Origin: Pseudorhizobium xiangyangii
Lineage (GTDB): Bacteria; Pseudomonadota; Alphaproteobacteria; Rhizobiales; Rhizobiaceae
NCBI RefSeq assembly: GCF_020531965.1
Contig: NZ_JAJAWH010000023.1
Location: 20,540-84,539 of the forward strand
Reading direction: 5' to 3'
DNA length: 64,000 nt
How positions within the stretch are numbered: the stretch's first letter is position 1; each line of letters starts with the position of its first letter. Made by a program: the position numbers and the translations under genes. Below, piece by piece: positions 1-9,029 of this stretch. The notes under the pieces are model-generated. The model ran no database searches. It saw nothing but the letters and a program-made list of their open reading frames with translations, and was not told the origin of the DNA.

Positions 1-225
1 GGTCTTACGGATCGAATAGAGGAAAATCAGTGTCGCAAGGCCCGAGCCGATGGCCGCTTCGGCCATGGCAACGTCCGGGGCTGCAAGGAGCACGTATGAG
101 ACGGCTGCAAACAGGCTGGCAAGCCCGGCACTGACCATCGCCGCCATCATGTTTCTGAGCAGGACCGCCAGGACGCCACTGATCAAGATGCTGCCGCAAA
201 CCAGAAGGACCAGCAGTTCGAGCAT
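1..225 (-). CDS. DUF4040/MbhD-like subunit of a multisubunit cation/proton antiporter (3' end outside window)
   Basis: The reverse strand from the ATG at 225 reads 75 codons without a stop to the window edge, so the C-terminal end is missing. The sequence is almost wholly hydrophobic and holds the run APDVAMAEAAIGSG, close to the APDVALTEA signature of the MbhD/DUF4040 domain found in Mrp/Mnh antiporters and membrane-bound hydrogenases. It starts 5 bases after the mnhF stop, as expected in an mnh operon. The product would be an inner-membrane subunit of a Na+/H+ or K+/H+ exchanger. I see no MnhG between it and mnhF, so mnhG must lie further on or be absent. Confidence 0.7.
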   Translation of the reverse strand, partial: MLELLVLLVCGSILISGVLAVLLRNMMAAMVSAGLASLFAAVSYVLLAAPDVAMAEAAIGSGLATLIFLYSIRKT

Positions 226-230
226 GGCGA

Positions 231-491
231 TTACGGCCCCTTTTCGAGAAAGCGGGCGATGGCGAGAACCGAAAGAAAGCTCAACAGGCCATACACGAGC
301 GCGACGTCGAGATAGACGAAGCGGCCCGATATGTCGGCGTAAAGGGCGACAAGAGAGATCGTCACGACCGTTAGCATGTCAATGGCGACAACCCGGTCCA
401 CCGCAGTTGCGCCAATTACCAGCCGAACCACCCCGAAGACGATGCTGAAAAAAATCAAGACGATGGCGACCTGCAAGATGATGTCAGCCAA
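231..491 (-). CDS. mnhF: Na+/H+ antiporter subunit F
   Basis: An 86-residue protein with three predicted membrane segments. The middle portion RLVIGATAVDRVVAIDM and the following residues match the MnhF/MrpF/PhaF family, whose members are about 90 residues long. It is a small inner-membrane subunit of the Mrp-type cation/proton antiporter complex used in pH and salt homeostasis. The ATG at 491 lies inside the last codons of mnhE (8-base overlap), pointing to translational coupling. The neighbouring DUF4040 gene follows directly. Whether the complex moves Na+ or K+ cannot be read from this fragment. Confidence 0.85.
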   Translation of the reverse strand: MADIILQVAIVLIFFSIVFGVVRLVIGATAVDRVVAIDMLTVVTISLVALYADISGRFVYLDVALVYGLLSFLSVLAIARFLEKGP

Positions 492-1014
492 ATGCCGCCT
501 CCAGATGTCGTCGAAAGGGACCGATGATCATTCGGCTTGCTTCTTCCGGATCGGACGTTCTCACGTCCAGCAAATGAATGAACAGCGCGTCTCCCCTCAG
601 GTCCATAACAAGGGAGCCAGGAGTTAGGGCAATTGAGTTGGTCAACGCCAACCGACCGATCGAAGATTTGAGTGGCATGTTGACCTTGACGATACCGGGC
701 CGGATATCGATGCGAGGAGCGTAGACGTAGCGCAACATATTGATGTTCGCCTTCACCAGCTCGCAGAAGAAGACGCAGGTGTAGGCCAGGAGATGGTAGG
801 CCGTACGGGGAGCCGCCTGGATTCGCCAGACATCACCGCGTCGGATGAAGATGACTGCAACGACCAGCGAGACAAGTGCACCGGTTGCGACAATAGGAGG
901 TGCCACGGACGAATTGATCACCAACCAGACGGTGAAACAAACAATCCAGAGAACGATCAGGCCGCCGAGCAGACCTGATGCGGTCCGTTGCGTTGTTCCC
1001 TGGTCCTCCGGCAT
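484..1014 (-). CDS. mnhE: Na+/H+ antiporter subunit E
   Basis: A 176-residue membrane protein of the MnhE/MrpE/PhaE family. Two or three hydrophobic segments at the N-terminus are followed by a cytoplasmic part with the family-typical order: VKVNMPLKSSIGRLALTNSI, then LTPGSLVMDL, then the end with LFIHLLDV. I take the ATG at 1014 because GGAAGG precedes it; a TTG five codons upstream is the alternative. It is the first gene of the operon visible here and overlaps mnhF. MrpE is needed for full antiporter activity in the complex. Confidence 0.85.
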   Translation of the reverse strand: MPEDQGTTQRTASGLLGGLIVLWIVCFTVWLVINSSVAPPIVATGALVSLVVAVIFIRRGDVWRIQAAPRTAYHLLAYTCVFFCELVKANINMLRYVYAPRIDIRPGIVKVNMPLKSSIGRLALTNSIALTPGSLVMDLRGDALFIHLLDVRTSDPEEASRMIIGPFRRHLEAAFG

Positions 1015-1147
1015 GGGCAGGCCTTCCAAAAATGGCGATTGCTATTGGCACTACGAGAGGCGCTCAACTCATGCACGTGACGTTCAGGACATCTTTCGAT
1101 CCCGGATTTTTAGCCGGACGAACGGCAGCTTAGCACCGCGCGCGCCG

Positions 1148-1174
1148 CGCTGTGATCGGCAGAAAATCCGGAAA
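1148..1174. repeat. Short motif shared with 7041-7068
   Basis: This stretch and 7041-7068 agree at about 24 of 29 positions, beginning CGCTGTGA and ending TCCGGAA with one inserted C in the second copy. Each copy lies 90-140 bases upstream of a reverse-strand gene (mnhE here, the lipoprotein at 6692-6949 there). It may be a dispersed repeat or a regulator site; I do not recognise it. Confidence 0.3.
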
Positions 1175-1331
1175 TTTCGCTTGCAATCCTAGATGCCACC
1201 GCTGTTGCGCAGTTTTGAGTATGACCTCTTGACCCTTCTTCAAAACAGCGAAATCAATCAGCAAGATACCCGTCGGCTGTGGTCGTGTATTGTGCGGACC
1301 ACAGCCCAGAGGCAACAACGGATCGCTCGCC

Positions 1332-3056
1332 ATGAATGAGAATGCTCCGAACAAAGGGCCTGTCGTCGTCGGTGTGCGTGGACTTGCAAGTCTGGATCCT
1401 CTCAGTGCGGCGGAAGCAAAGGTCGTCGCACACCTGCAATCAGGCGATTTCGACAGGCTTGGTGATGGTTTGCGGCCGGAGATGGAAAGCCCGGAACGGA
1501 ACGTCCGTGCCGAGCTCCTTCGCCTTCTTGTCCTGGGCAAGGAGGGTTATCGCCTGCATGAAAAGGGACTGAGACTGAGCGGAGCCTGGATAACCGGAAT
1601 TCTGGACCTTGAGGGATGCCGGGTACCGCGTGACATAGGGCTGAAGGACTGTCACTTCGAAGCCTCGCCCGTTCTGCGATCGGCAATCATAGACAATCTG
1701 TTTCTTGATGGATCGGTAATGCCCGGCCTGCGGGCGGATCGGCTTGAGGCCCGAGGCTGCGTGTCGCTGCAGGGCGCGACCGTAAACGGCGAAGTCCGGC
1801 TTCCCGGAGCACGACTTGGGGGAAGCATCGAGGCTGACGGAGTCGTCATCACGTCGTCTGACGGGCTCGCTGTCAACGCGGAGGACCTCGAGGCAAGAGG
1901 AGGAGTCCTGCTGCGGGGCGCCACGGTGCGGGGCGGCATTAATCTATCGTCGGCTCGGATTGGTGGCGATGTCAACGCGGTCGGCGCCCGGATCGAACGC
2001 CCCGGCGAAGTTGCTTTTAATGGCGACGCCATGGTTGCAGGAGGTGATCTGGCACTCAGGGGAGTAACTGTTGCAGGCGAAACCAGATTCCAGGGCGCTC
2101 ACGTTGGCGGTGATGCAGACTGTACATCGGCCTCACTATCCCACCCGGAAGGTCATGCGCTGAGGTTCAATCGGGCAAAGATCGACGGTGCATTTTTTCT
2201 GCGACAGGGTGCCACCATCGACGGTGCGCTCGACCTGACGGCGACGACGATCAACGCAATCGAGGACGAACAGGCGAGCTGGCCCCGGTCCGGCGATCTG
2301 CTCCTGAACCGCTGCCAATATGGCGCCTTCACTGGCGGGCCTGTCGACGCGGCAAGCCGGCTTGACTGGTTGTCGCGCCAGACACCTGGCCGATGGGGCT
2401 CGGACTTTTGGCCGCAACCCTATGAACATCTCGCGACCGTCTTGTCCGAGATGGGGCATAATGAAGATGCGCGCGAAGTGCTTATTGCCAAGGAGCGGTT
2501 GCAGCGCAGCGCGCGCCGTGCGCGCGCCAAAAACCCCGCCCTGAAACTCATCCTGACGATTATAGATGGCATACTTGCAGTGACCCTCAGCTATGGACGG
2601 CAGCCCCTGCGCGCGATGCTGTGGGTCATTCTTTTCTGGTTAATCGGGACCGGCGTGTTCTCGGTCGCTTACAACGCAGGCGCGATGAAGCCCAACAGCC
2701 CGGTCGTGTTACGGGCCGTCGAATGGACCCTCTGCGATCTTGAGCAATCCGAAAGCCGCTATTTGCCGTCAAGTGGATTGACGCTAAGCGGTCGAGCAGC
2801 ACCGGGAGAAAACCAGCTCACTTGCTTCCGCAATCAGCCGGAAGCCGCCAGTTACCCCGAGTTCAATCCCTTGATGTATTCACTCGACGTGCTTTTGCCG
2901 GTGTTGTCGATCGGGCAGAAGGATTTCTGGCGGCCGGATTCGATGAAGCCGAACGGACCTTTCACGTTGAAATACTACTTCTTCCAGTCGATCGTGGGGT
3001 GGGCTTTAAGCCTTCTCGCCGTGGCCGGTTTCTCCGGATTGGTCAAATCGAGATAG
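1332..3056 (+). CDS. Membrane-anchored beta-helix-like repeat protein of unknown function
   Basis: A 575-residue protein with a start at ATG 1332; an upstream in-frame start at 1290 gives 14 unlikely extra residues. After about 90 residues come repeated short units of the kind LRGATVRGGINLSSARIGGDVNA, up to about residue 340, which suggests a pentapeptide-like or bactofilin-like right-handed beta-helix. A second part contains FWPQPYEHLATVLSEMGHNEDAREVLIAK in pieces, then a membrane segment near residue 440 and another at the extreme C-terminus. Proteins of this layout are often labelled 'membrane-associated oxidoreductase', but I see no redox motif and do not support that name. It stands alone and converges with the SLC13 gene, 22 bases away. 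Confidence 0.75.
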   Translation: MNENAPNKGPVVVGVRGLASLDPLSAAEAKVVAHLQSGDFDRLGDGLRPEMESPERNVRAELLRLLVLGKEGYRLHEKGLRLSGAWITGILDLEGCRVPRDIGLKDCHFEASPVLRSAIIDNLFLDGSVMPGLRADRLEARGCVSLQGATVNGEVRLPGARLGGSIEADGVVITSSDGLAVNAEDLEARGGVLLRGATVRGGINLSSARIGGDVNAVGARIERPGEVAFNGDAMVAGGDLALRGVTVAGETRFQGAHVGGDADCTSASLSHPEGHALRFNRAKIDGAFFLRQGATIDGALDLTATTINAIEDEQASWPRSGDLLLNRCQYGAFTGGPVDAASRLDWLSRQTPGRWGSDFWPQPYEHLATVLSEMGHNEDAREVLIAKERLQRSARRARAKNPALKLILTIIDGILAVTLSYGRQPLRAMLWVILFWLIGTGVFSVAYNAGAMKPNSPVVLRAVEWTLCDLEQSESRYLPSSGLTLSGRAAPGENQLTCFRNQPEAASYPEFNPLMYSLDVLLPVLSIGQKDFWRPDSMKPNGPFTLKYYFFQSIVGWALSLLAVAGFSGLVKSR

Positions 3057-3078
3057 CTTCCCAAGGAACCGGAAAACT

Positions 3079-4911
3079 TCAAAAGCGCCAGATCAGCGGC
3101 ACGATGAAGACCGAAACGACGAAGAACCACAACAGCAGCGGCAGACCCAGCTTCCAATAGTCGGTGAACGCGTAACCGCCGGGTGCCATTACCATCAGGT
3201 TTGTTGGTGTGGCAATCGGGGTAAGGAAGGCCGCAGCAGCGGCAACCGCTGTACTCATCAGCACCGGACGCGGGGAAATTCCCATTGCAGTCGCCGCCGC
3301 AACGCCGATCGGGATTACTATGAGCGCGGTTGCAGTATTGCTGATAAGTTGCCCCATGACCGCCGTCAGCACGAACAAGCCTGCGAGCAGGGCAACGGGA
3401 CCGGCATCGCCGACGAGGCTTACAAGATGGTTCGCCATCAGTTGTGCGGCACCGGTTTGCACCATGGCCGTGGACAGTGGCATCATCGCGCCAACGAGAA
3501 TGACAGTCGTCCACCCGACCGCACGATAAGCCTGATCAACGCTCATGATGCCAGAGAGAACGATCGCGCCTGCGGCGAGCAAGCCAGCGACCGCAGGCGG
3601 CACGAGGCCGGTCGCAAGCAACAGCACCATCGCAATCAGAATGGCGACGGCCTTTCGTGCACCCGGGCCCATAGGCACGGCCTGGCGCCGAACCAGCTCC
3701 GGGGAATTGACCACCAGCACGTCTGGATCGTCGAGATGTACGTCGAGGGCCTCCCAGGTGCCCTGCAACAGCATCGTATCACCGGCTTTCAACACAACAC
3801 CACCGGCATTGCTGGTTAGCTGCCCGGCAGAAACGTCCGCGTCACCACGCTGCACCGCCAGCACGATCAGGTCTCCACTTTCGGTGACCATTCCCGGAAA
3901 GACAGTCTCACCGATCAGGCCCGAGCGCGGCGGTATGACGACCTCGGCCAGGCCGGATCTACGGTTGAATAGCGTCTCCTCACCCTTGCCATGCTTTCCA
4001 TCATCCCGAAACGCTAGATGCATCTGCGCCGAAAATGCGGCTGCGGCTTCGGCATCGCCACGCACGAGAAAGTGATCTCCCTCCGCCAGAGGCCGGCGCA
4101 AGGGACCCGTCGTCTCTCCATCCTGAACCGCCACAAGCTGCAGCCCTTCATATGCCGAAATATCGACTTCTGTCGGGGGCACGCCGATGTAGGGCGAGCT
4201 TGCACGAAGCCGCATCTGGTAGATCCCGCTCGCAAGGCCGTACTGCTCGACCAGCGTCTTTGCATGCTGACTGAAATCCGCCGGCATGGTCGCGCCATTC
4301 CGCTCGGGAAGCAGCCTCTGTCCGAACAGTATGATGATCACCATCGTCCCTACGAGGAGCGGCACACCCACAAGCGCAAACTCGAAAAAGCCGAAAGCGC
4401 CTACACCCGCGTCCATACCTGCATCAGACACCAGCACGTTTACCGGCGTGCCAGTCAAGGCAAGCATCGAGCCTGCATGCGCGGCAAAGACCAATGGCAT
4501 CAACAATTGCGAGGAGTTGCGCCGGAGACGAACCGCGATGACGACGACAACCGGAAGCAATGCCGCAACGGCCCCATTGACGCTGATCAGCGCGGTTAGA
4601 AGCGAGACAAGCGTCATGGTCAGGACGAGCAGGCGGGTTCTGCTTTCTTCGCCAGCACCGCGTATCAACAGTTGTCCCGCCCAGGCAGTAACGCCCGTGA
4701 CTTCAAGTCCTGTACTGACGACGAATAGCGTGGCAATGAATATGACTGCCGGATCACCGAAGCCGCCAAGCGCCTGGCCGATCGTGAGAACCCCGGTCGC
4801 CCACAGCGACAGAGCGGTCAGCATTGCCACCGCCACGACTGGCAGCTTGTTCCAGACGAAAAGTACGACAGCAACCGCGATGATTAGAGCTGTATACGCT
4901 ATGGGACTCAC
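3079..4911 (-). CDS. SLC13-family permease with two RCK_C (TrkA-C) domains
   Basis: A 610-residue polytopic protein. About six membrane helices at the N-terminus (GFGDPAVIFIATLFVVSTGLE, ALISVNGAVAALLPVV) are followed by a soluble insert at about residues 205-395 with two RCK_C-like units (YIGVPPTEVDIS and SGLIGETVFPGMVTESGDL), then further helices. This layout is typical of bacterial SLC13/DASS-related anion transporters, including sulfate and dicarboxylate carriers. The start is a GTG at 4911 preceded by a very strong purine-rich Shine-Dalgarno sequence (GGAGGGGAGGGG); the ATG nearby is followed at once by a stop. The substrate cannot be fixed from the sequence. The AbgT-type gene lies upstream on the same strand, 138 bases away. 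Confidence 0.8.
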   Translation of the reverse strand: MSPIAYTALIIAVAVVLFVWNKLPVVAVAMLTALSLWATGVLTIGQALGGFGDPAVIFIATLFVVSTGLEVTGVTAWAGQLLIRGAGEESRTRLLVLTMTLVSLLTALISVNGAVAALLPVVVVIAVRLRRNSSQLLMPLVFAAHAGSMLALTGTPVNVLVSDAGMDAGVGAFGFFEFALVGVPLLVGTMVIIILFGQRLLPERNGATMPADFSQHAKTLVEQYGLASGIYQMRLRASSPYIGVPPTEVDISAYEGLQLVAVQDGETTGPLRRPLAEGDHFLVRGDAEAAAAFSAQMHLAFRDDGKHGKGEETLFNRRSGLAEVVIPPRSGLIGETVFPGMVTESGDLIVLAVQRGDADVSAGQLTSNAGGVVLKAGDTMLLQGTWEALDVHLDDPDVLVVNSPELVRRQAVPMGPGARKAVAILIAMVLLLATGLVPPAVAGLLAAGAIVLSGIMSVDQAYRAVGWTTVILVGAMMPLSTAMVQTGAAQLMANHLVSLVGDAGPVALLAGLFVLTAVMGQLISNTATALIVIPIGVAAATAMGISPRPVLMSTAVAAAAAFLTPIATPTNLMVMAPGGYAFTDYWKLGLPLLLWFFVVSVFIVPLIWRF

Positions 4912-5049
4912 GCCATCCCCTCCCCTCCTTGATCGGCCATCAGAACGACTGCGTCACATGATTTTCTGCGGTGGCACTGTCGAGGGAGTAGATCTGGTGG
5001 TCATGGCATTCATCCCATATCCGAAATTAAGTATCAGGTTACGGCGTAA

Positions 5050-6597
5050 TTACAGGCCCCAAGGCAAGCCGAGCGCTTTCCACACTGCGAAAAGCCCGGT
5101 CCAGAGCACGAATATCAGCACGACATAAGGGAGCATCAGGGACACGATCGTGCCGACACCCGCGGACTTGTCGTATTTCTGGGCGAAGCCGACGACGAGC
5201 GCGAAGTAGGCATTGAGCGGCGTGATGGCATTCATCGGAGAGTCGCCCACGCGATATGCGGCCAGAACAGCCTCCGGCTCAACGCCGAGTTTCATCAGGA
5301 GCGGTACGAAGACGGGAGCGAAGATGGCCCATTTTGCAATCGCGCCCGTTAGCAGCAGGTCGATGATCGCAACCACGACGATGAAGCCGATCAGCAGCGG
5401 CAGAGCGCCGATATTGGCTGCCTGGAGGACGCCCGACAAACTGAGCGCCATGACCGTGCCAATATTGGTGTAGGTGAAATAGGCGACGAACTGGCTAAGC
5501 ACGAAGAACAGGAAGATCGTGCCGCCCATGCTCTTGATCGACTTCTCGATCGCCGCAATGACATCAGCCAAGGTTCGCATCGTGCCCGCGCCGATACCGT
5601 ATGTCCATCCTGAAACCAGAAAGACCAACATGATCAGGGCAATAAGGCCGTTCATGAAGGGCGAATTGCCGATGAGTTCGCCAGTGGTGGGATTGCGCAA
5701 CGGCGCGCCGCTCGGAAGCGTCAGAAGGAGGAACACTACAACAAGACCGATGAGCCCGTAGAGGGCGAACCGCAGGCCGCGCGATTCCTGCTCGGTGAGC
5801 GTCGCTCCCTGACTCTGTACACGACCTTCGGCAGCTTCAGGATTATACTCGCCGAGCCGCGGCGCGATGATGCGATCGGTAATGAAGGCAATCACGAACG
5901 TCAGGAACACCACCGAGGCTATTGAAAACCAGACGTTGGACGCCAGGCCAATCGATCGCGCTGGGTCGACAAGATGCGCCGCATCATTGGTAAATTCCAC
6001 GAGGACGGCATCAAGGGGCTTGATCAACATATTGACCGTGAAGGCCGCGGCCACGGCGGCGAAGCCAAGCGCCAGGCCGGCAAGCGGGTGCCGCCCGACG
6101 GCAAGGTAGGCGACGCCAGCCAGAGGTATCAGCACCAGATAGCCGGCATCAGCCGCGATGCTTGCCAGAATGCCGACAAAGGCCAGGATGTAGGTCAGCG
6201 CCCAGCGCGGCGAAACAACGACGAGCTTGTGGATCAGCGCCGTAACCAGGCCTGATTCCTCGGCAACGCCCGCGCCGATCATGGCCGCGATCATCAGCCC
6301 CACGGCGGTGAAGCTCATGAAGTTTGGAATGAGCGAGGAGTAGAGGAAGCGGATACCCTCCACATTCAGCAGGCTGCGGATTTCCGTCGATGCCTGCTCG
6401 ATCTCCTGCGTGTCAGGGTTGATGCGCTCATAGGTGACCGCCGCTCCAAAAGCGCCGAGCACGGCCGACAGAACGATCACAATTCCGATTAGGATCAGGA
6501 AGATTACCACAGGATGGGGAACCATGTTTCCCACCTTCTCGACGCCGTCGAGAAATCTCTGCATGGTGGTTTTTGGGGCGGTGGCCGCTGTTGCCAT
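5050..6597 (-). CDS. AbgT-family transporter
   Basis: A 515-residue inner-membrane protein. It begins with an amphipathic lead and RFLDGVEKVGNMVPHPVVIF, a hallmark of the AbgT family, and continues with many hydrophobic helices, including GVAEESGLVTALIHKLV and the end motif VGDSPMNAITPLNAYFALVV. Family length is about 510 residues, so it is complete. Known members import p-aminobenzoyl-glutamate (AbgT) or export sulfonamides (MtrF, YdaH); which role applies here is not clear, and no abgA/abgB hydrolase genes are next to it. GAGGAAGT just before the ATG at 6597 supports the start. Confidence 0.85.
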   Translation of the reverse strand: MATAATAPKTTMQRFLDGVEKVGNMVPHPVVIFLILIGIVIVLSAVLGAFGAAVTYERINPDTQEIEQASTEIRSLLNVEGIRFLYSSLIPNFMSFTAVGLMIAAMIGAGVAEESGLVTALIHKLVVVSPRWALTYILAFVGILASIAADAGYLVLIPLAGVAYLAVGRHPLAGLALGFAAVAAAFTVNMLIKPLDAVLVEFTNDAAHLVDPARSIGLASNVWFSIASVVFLTFVIAFITDRIIAPRLGEYNPEAAEGRVQSQGATLTEQESRGLRFALYGLIGLVVVFLLLTLPSGAPLRNPTTGELIGNSPFMNGLIALIMLVFLVSGWTYGIGAGTMRTLADVIAAIEKSIKSMGGTIFLFFVLSQFVAYFTYTNIGTVMALSLSGVLQAANIGALPLLIGFIVVVAIIDLLLTGAIAKWAIFAPVFVPLLMKLGVEPEAVLAAYRVGDSPMNAITPLNAYFALVVGFAQKYDKSAGVGTIVSLMLPYVVLIFVLWTGLFAVWKALGLPWGL

Positions 6598-6691
6598 GAC
6601 TTCCTCTACTCGGTGCGATCGGCGGGCTGAAGCTTACTGGGTCGCCCGCTGGACGACCCTCTCGGCATTCGTGATAAGTCCCTGCTCAGTG

Positions 6692-6949
6692 TCAGCGTGG
6701 GCAGTCTGCGATATAGCGCCGGCCATTTCGATCTTGGAACTCGCATTGGCCGGGTCGTCCCGCGGCATTTCCGATCAAAGCCCCTGATACGCCACCGATT
6801 GCAGCACCGACGGCTGCGCCGCGGACATCATTGGTAACCACTCCACCAACAACTGCGCCCGTCGCTGCGCCCATACCCGCACCCCGTTCGGTTGAGGAGC
6901 AGCCTGCGAGCGAGATAACGGCAAGCGCCGAGACGACTAATATTCTCAT
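6692..6949 (-). CDS. Glycine-zipper lipoprotein
   Basis: An 85-residue protein with a lipoprotein signal: MRILVVSALAVISLAGC, where the lipobox is LAGC and the cysteine is residue 17. The middle is a glycine-zipper (GAATGAVVGGVVTNDVRG and GAAIGGVSGALIGN), as in the 17-kDa surface antigen and SlyB-like proteins. A short tail with two cysteines (CEFQDRNGRRYIADC) follows. It is expected in the periplasmic leaflet of a membrane, with an envelope-stability or stress role inferred only from the family. It is probably monocistronic. Confidence 0.75.
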   Translation of the reverse strand: MRILVVSALAVISLAGCSSTERGAGMGAATGAVVGGVVTNDVRGAAVGAAIGGVSGALIGNAAGRPGQCEFQDRNGRRYIADCPR

Positions 6950-7248
6950 TACTTTCCCCTATCCAACGCGGCGACGTACGAGACCGGATTCGCACCGGAA
7001 TCTATGCGCCTACAACGCGAGTATAGTGCTGCCTGCGACTCGCTGTGACCGGCACAGAATCCCGGAATTAAGCTCTAGGTTCATTTATCCGCGCTTCAGG
7101 AGAGGCGATTTCCCAGCGTTCTTAACGCACAAAACTGCGGCTTCATCGGCCGGCGTCATGGTGTCTGCGGGCACATGTTTCAGATGAGAAAGCGGAAATC
7201 CACGGCCCGAATCCGGCCGGCAAGGGTGCCGTTCAGATGGCGGCGATC
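6950..7248. other. Intergenic region, no gene seen
   Basis: About 300 bases between SURF1 and the lipoprotein gene. It holds the motif copy at 7041-7068 described at 1148. No open frame with coding character was seen on either strand. Confidence 0.5.
7041..7068. repeat. Second copy of the 28-base motif
   Basis: It matches 1148-1174 at about 24 of 29 aligned positions and lies about 95 bases upstream of the lipoprotein start. Function unknown. Confidence 0.3.
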
Positions 7249-8001
7249 CTAGATGATGAGGCGACGATGGATCGCATAGGCCGCCCCAGCACTCATGAGC
7301 GCCAGGAAGTACCATGTCGCCGCATAAACGAGGTGCGTGTTGCGAAAACTGACAACCGTCATGCCGCCGACCGGAAGACCGCCAGGATTGGGCGTTGCGT
7401 CGGCATCAATGAAATAAGGTGCGACATTTGCCAGCCCTTGCGCCGCCGCTATCGCTGCAACATCGCGGGAGTACCATCGGCCGTTTGCCGGATCGTTCGA
7501 TCGCAAGAAGGCGCCTCCGGGCTCCGGCATGCGCAGAAGCCCGGTAATCACTATCGTTCCACCGATCTCTCCCGCCGATCGGGTCGACAGATCGCGGCGA
7601 TCGGACGGCACGAAACCGCGATTGAACAGGATGATCGAGTTGTCCGACAGCACCATTGGCGTCATGACCCAGAACCCCGCACCCCTTTCGGTTACGGCCT
7701 GGACCAAGACTGCCTTGTCATGGTCGAGGAAACCCGTCGCCTTGACCCGACGGTATTCGTCCTTGTCCTGGCCGATGTCGGGCCACTCCGAAGGAGGCGG
7801 CGCGGGCACCGGAGCCGCGTGAATGCGCTCCTCGACACGGGCGATGAGGTCCAGCTTCCAAGACAAGCGCTGGACCTGCCAGGTCCCCAACACGACGAAA
7901 ATCGCCGCCAGTGCCAACATCGCTCCCGCGACGAGGCGAGATCCGGCAGGACTTGCCCCGCCTTCCTCTCGTGCCTCGCGGTTTGTATGCACCCTGTTCA
8001 T
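7249..8001 (-). CDS. SURF1-family oxidase assembly protein
   Basis: A 250-residue protein when started at the ATG at 8001, just after the cyoD stop; the longer frame to 8076 would run into cyoD. A membrane segment near the N-terminus leads into GTWQVQRLSWKLDLI, a SURF1 signature, followed by NRGFVPSDRRDL and GRWYSRDV, and a second membrane helix lies at the end (YFLALMSAGAAYAIHRR). SURF1 proteins help insert haem into haem-copper oxidases. Its place at the end of cyoABCD indicates a chaperone dedicated to this quinol oxidase, an inference from position. It is probably translated from the cyo transcript. Confidence 0.9.
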   Translation of the reverse strand: MNRVHTNREAREEGGASPAGSRLVAGAMLALAAIFVVLGTWQVQRLSWKLDLIARVEERIHAAPVPAPPPSEWPDIGQDKDEYRRVKATGFLDHDKAVLVQAVTERGAGFWVMTPMVLSDNSIILFNRGFVPSDRRDLSTRSAGEIGGTIVITGLLRMPEPGGAFLRSNDPANGRWYSRDVAAIAAAQGLANVAPYFIDADATPNPGGLPVGGMTVVSFRNTHLVYAATWYFLALMSAGAAYAIHRRLII

Positions 8002-8006
8002 CGCCC

Positions 8007-8408
8007 TTAAGGCATGTTCCTCATCATCTCGTGCGTCATGGGCATCATGTTCGCATTGAGATGATGCATAACCCAAAGCGAGCCGGCCAGCGCGATGCCG
8101 ACGATGATCAGCGTGAAAATGAGCGCCATCATCGTCCAGCCGCCTTCCGACTTGGTGTTCATGTGCAGGAAAAAGATCATGTGAACGACGATCTGGATCG
8201 TACCGAAGATCACGATCGCGGCAATCGTGGCGGTCTTGCTTTCCAGGACCTCGCCCATGACCAGCCAGAAAGGAATTGCTGTCAGGATAACCGATAGGAC
8301 GAAGCCGATCACGTAACTCCGGAGCGTCCCATGGCCGGCACCGTGCCCATGGCTATGGCCATGGTGAGCTTCGTGCGCATCTTCCTGTGAAGGGGCTTTA
8401 GCGGTCAT
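8007..8408 (-). CDS. cyoD: Cytochrome bo3 quinol oxidase subunit IV
   Basis: A 133-residue protein started at the ATG at 8408, which overlaps the cyoC stop in ATGA; the open frame to 8489 only reads into cyoC. Three membrane helices carry the family pattern TAIPFWLVMGEV and IVVHMIFFLHMN. The N-terminal tail is unusually rich in histidine (HEAHHGHSHGHGAGHG), longer than in the classical enterobacterial protein, and might bind metal. The subunit stabilises the CuB site during assembly of the oxidase. It sits in the operon cyoABCD-surf1. Confidence 0.93.
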   Translation of the reverse strand: MTAKAPSQEDAHEAHHGHSHGHGAGHGTLRSYVIGFVLSVILTAIPFWLVMGEVLESKTATIAAIVIFGTIQIVVHMIFFLHMNTKSEGGWTMMALIFTLIIVGIALAGSLWVMHHLNANMMPMTHEMMRNMP

Positions 8409-9028
8409 CCGACAACTCCCATGAGATAGACGACAGAGAAGACACCGATCCAGACGACGTCGAGGAAGTGCCAGAACATGGAGAGGCACATCAGGCGACG
8501 GCGATTTTCCGAAATCAGGCCATGCATCTTGACCTGTACCATCAACGTCACAAGCCAGATGATACCGAAGGTAACGTGCAGACCGTGCGTGCCGACCAGG
8601 ACAAAGAAGGAAGACAGGAAGGCCGACCGGGTCGGACCTGCACCCTCCTGGATCAGATGGTAGAATTCGTAGAGTTCCAGCCCCAGAAAGAGAAGTCCGA
8701 ACACTCCCGTAACGCCGAGCCAGAAGAGCGTCTCCGCCTTGGCGTTTCGTTCCATCTGCAACATGGCAAAACCATACGTGATGGAGGAGAGGAGCAGCAT
8801 GGCCGTATTAATGGCAACCAGCCCCAGATCGAACAGGTCGGCCGGGGAAGGCCCGGCCGCATAGTTGCGCCCCAGCACCGCGTGGGTGGCAAAGAGCACG
8901 GCGAAGATGAGGCAGTCGCTCATCAGATAGAGCCAGAAACCCAGCATGGTGCTGCCTTCGGGATGATGATCTTCCGTGAGGTAGAACTGGGCTGCGTCGG
9001 GTGTTTCTGCGTGTGTCTTGTCTGTCAT
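8405..9028 (-). CDS. cyoC: Cytochrome bo3 quinol oxidase subunit III
   Basis: A 207-residue protein with five membrane segments of the haem-copper oxidase subunit III family. Visible signatures are GFWLYLMSDCLIFAVLFATHAVL near the start (in parts) and VGTHGLHVTFGIIWL, followed by WHFLDVVWIGVFSVVYL at the C-terminus. The length equals that of enterobacterial CyoC. Only one base separates it from the cyoB stop, and it overlaps cyoD by four bases, so the operon is tightly coupled. Confidence 0.95.
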   Translation of the reverse strand: MTDKTHAETPDAAQFYLTEDHHPEGSTMLGFWLYLMSDCLIFAVLFATHAVLGRNYAAGPSPADLFDLGLVAINTAMLLLSSITYGFAMLQMERNAKAETLFWLGVTGVFGLLFLGLELYEFYHLIQEGAGPTRSAFLSSFFVLVGTHGLHVTFGIIWLVTLMVQVKMHGLISENRRRLMCLSMFWHFLDVVWIGVFSVVYLMGVVG

Positions 9029-9029
9029 G

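Noticed and set aside
1290-1331. Upstream extension of the repeat protein
   Set aside because: The extra 14 residues look non-coding and the ATG at 1332 begins a typical soluble N-terminus.
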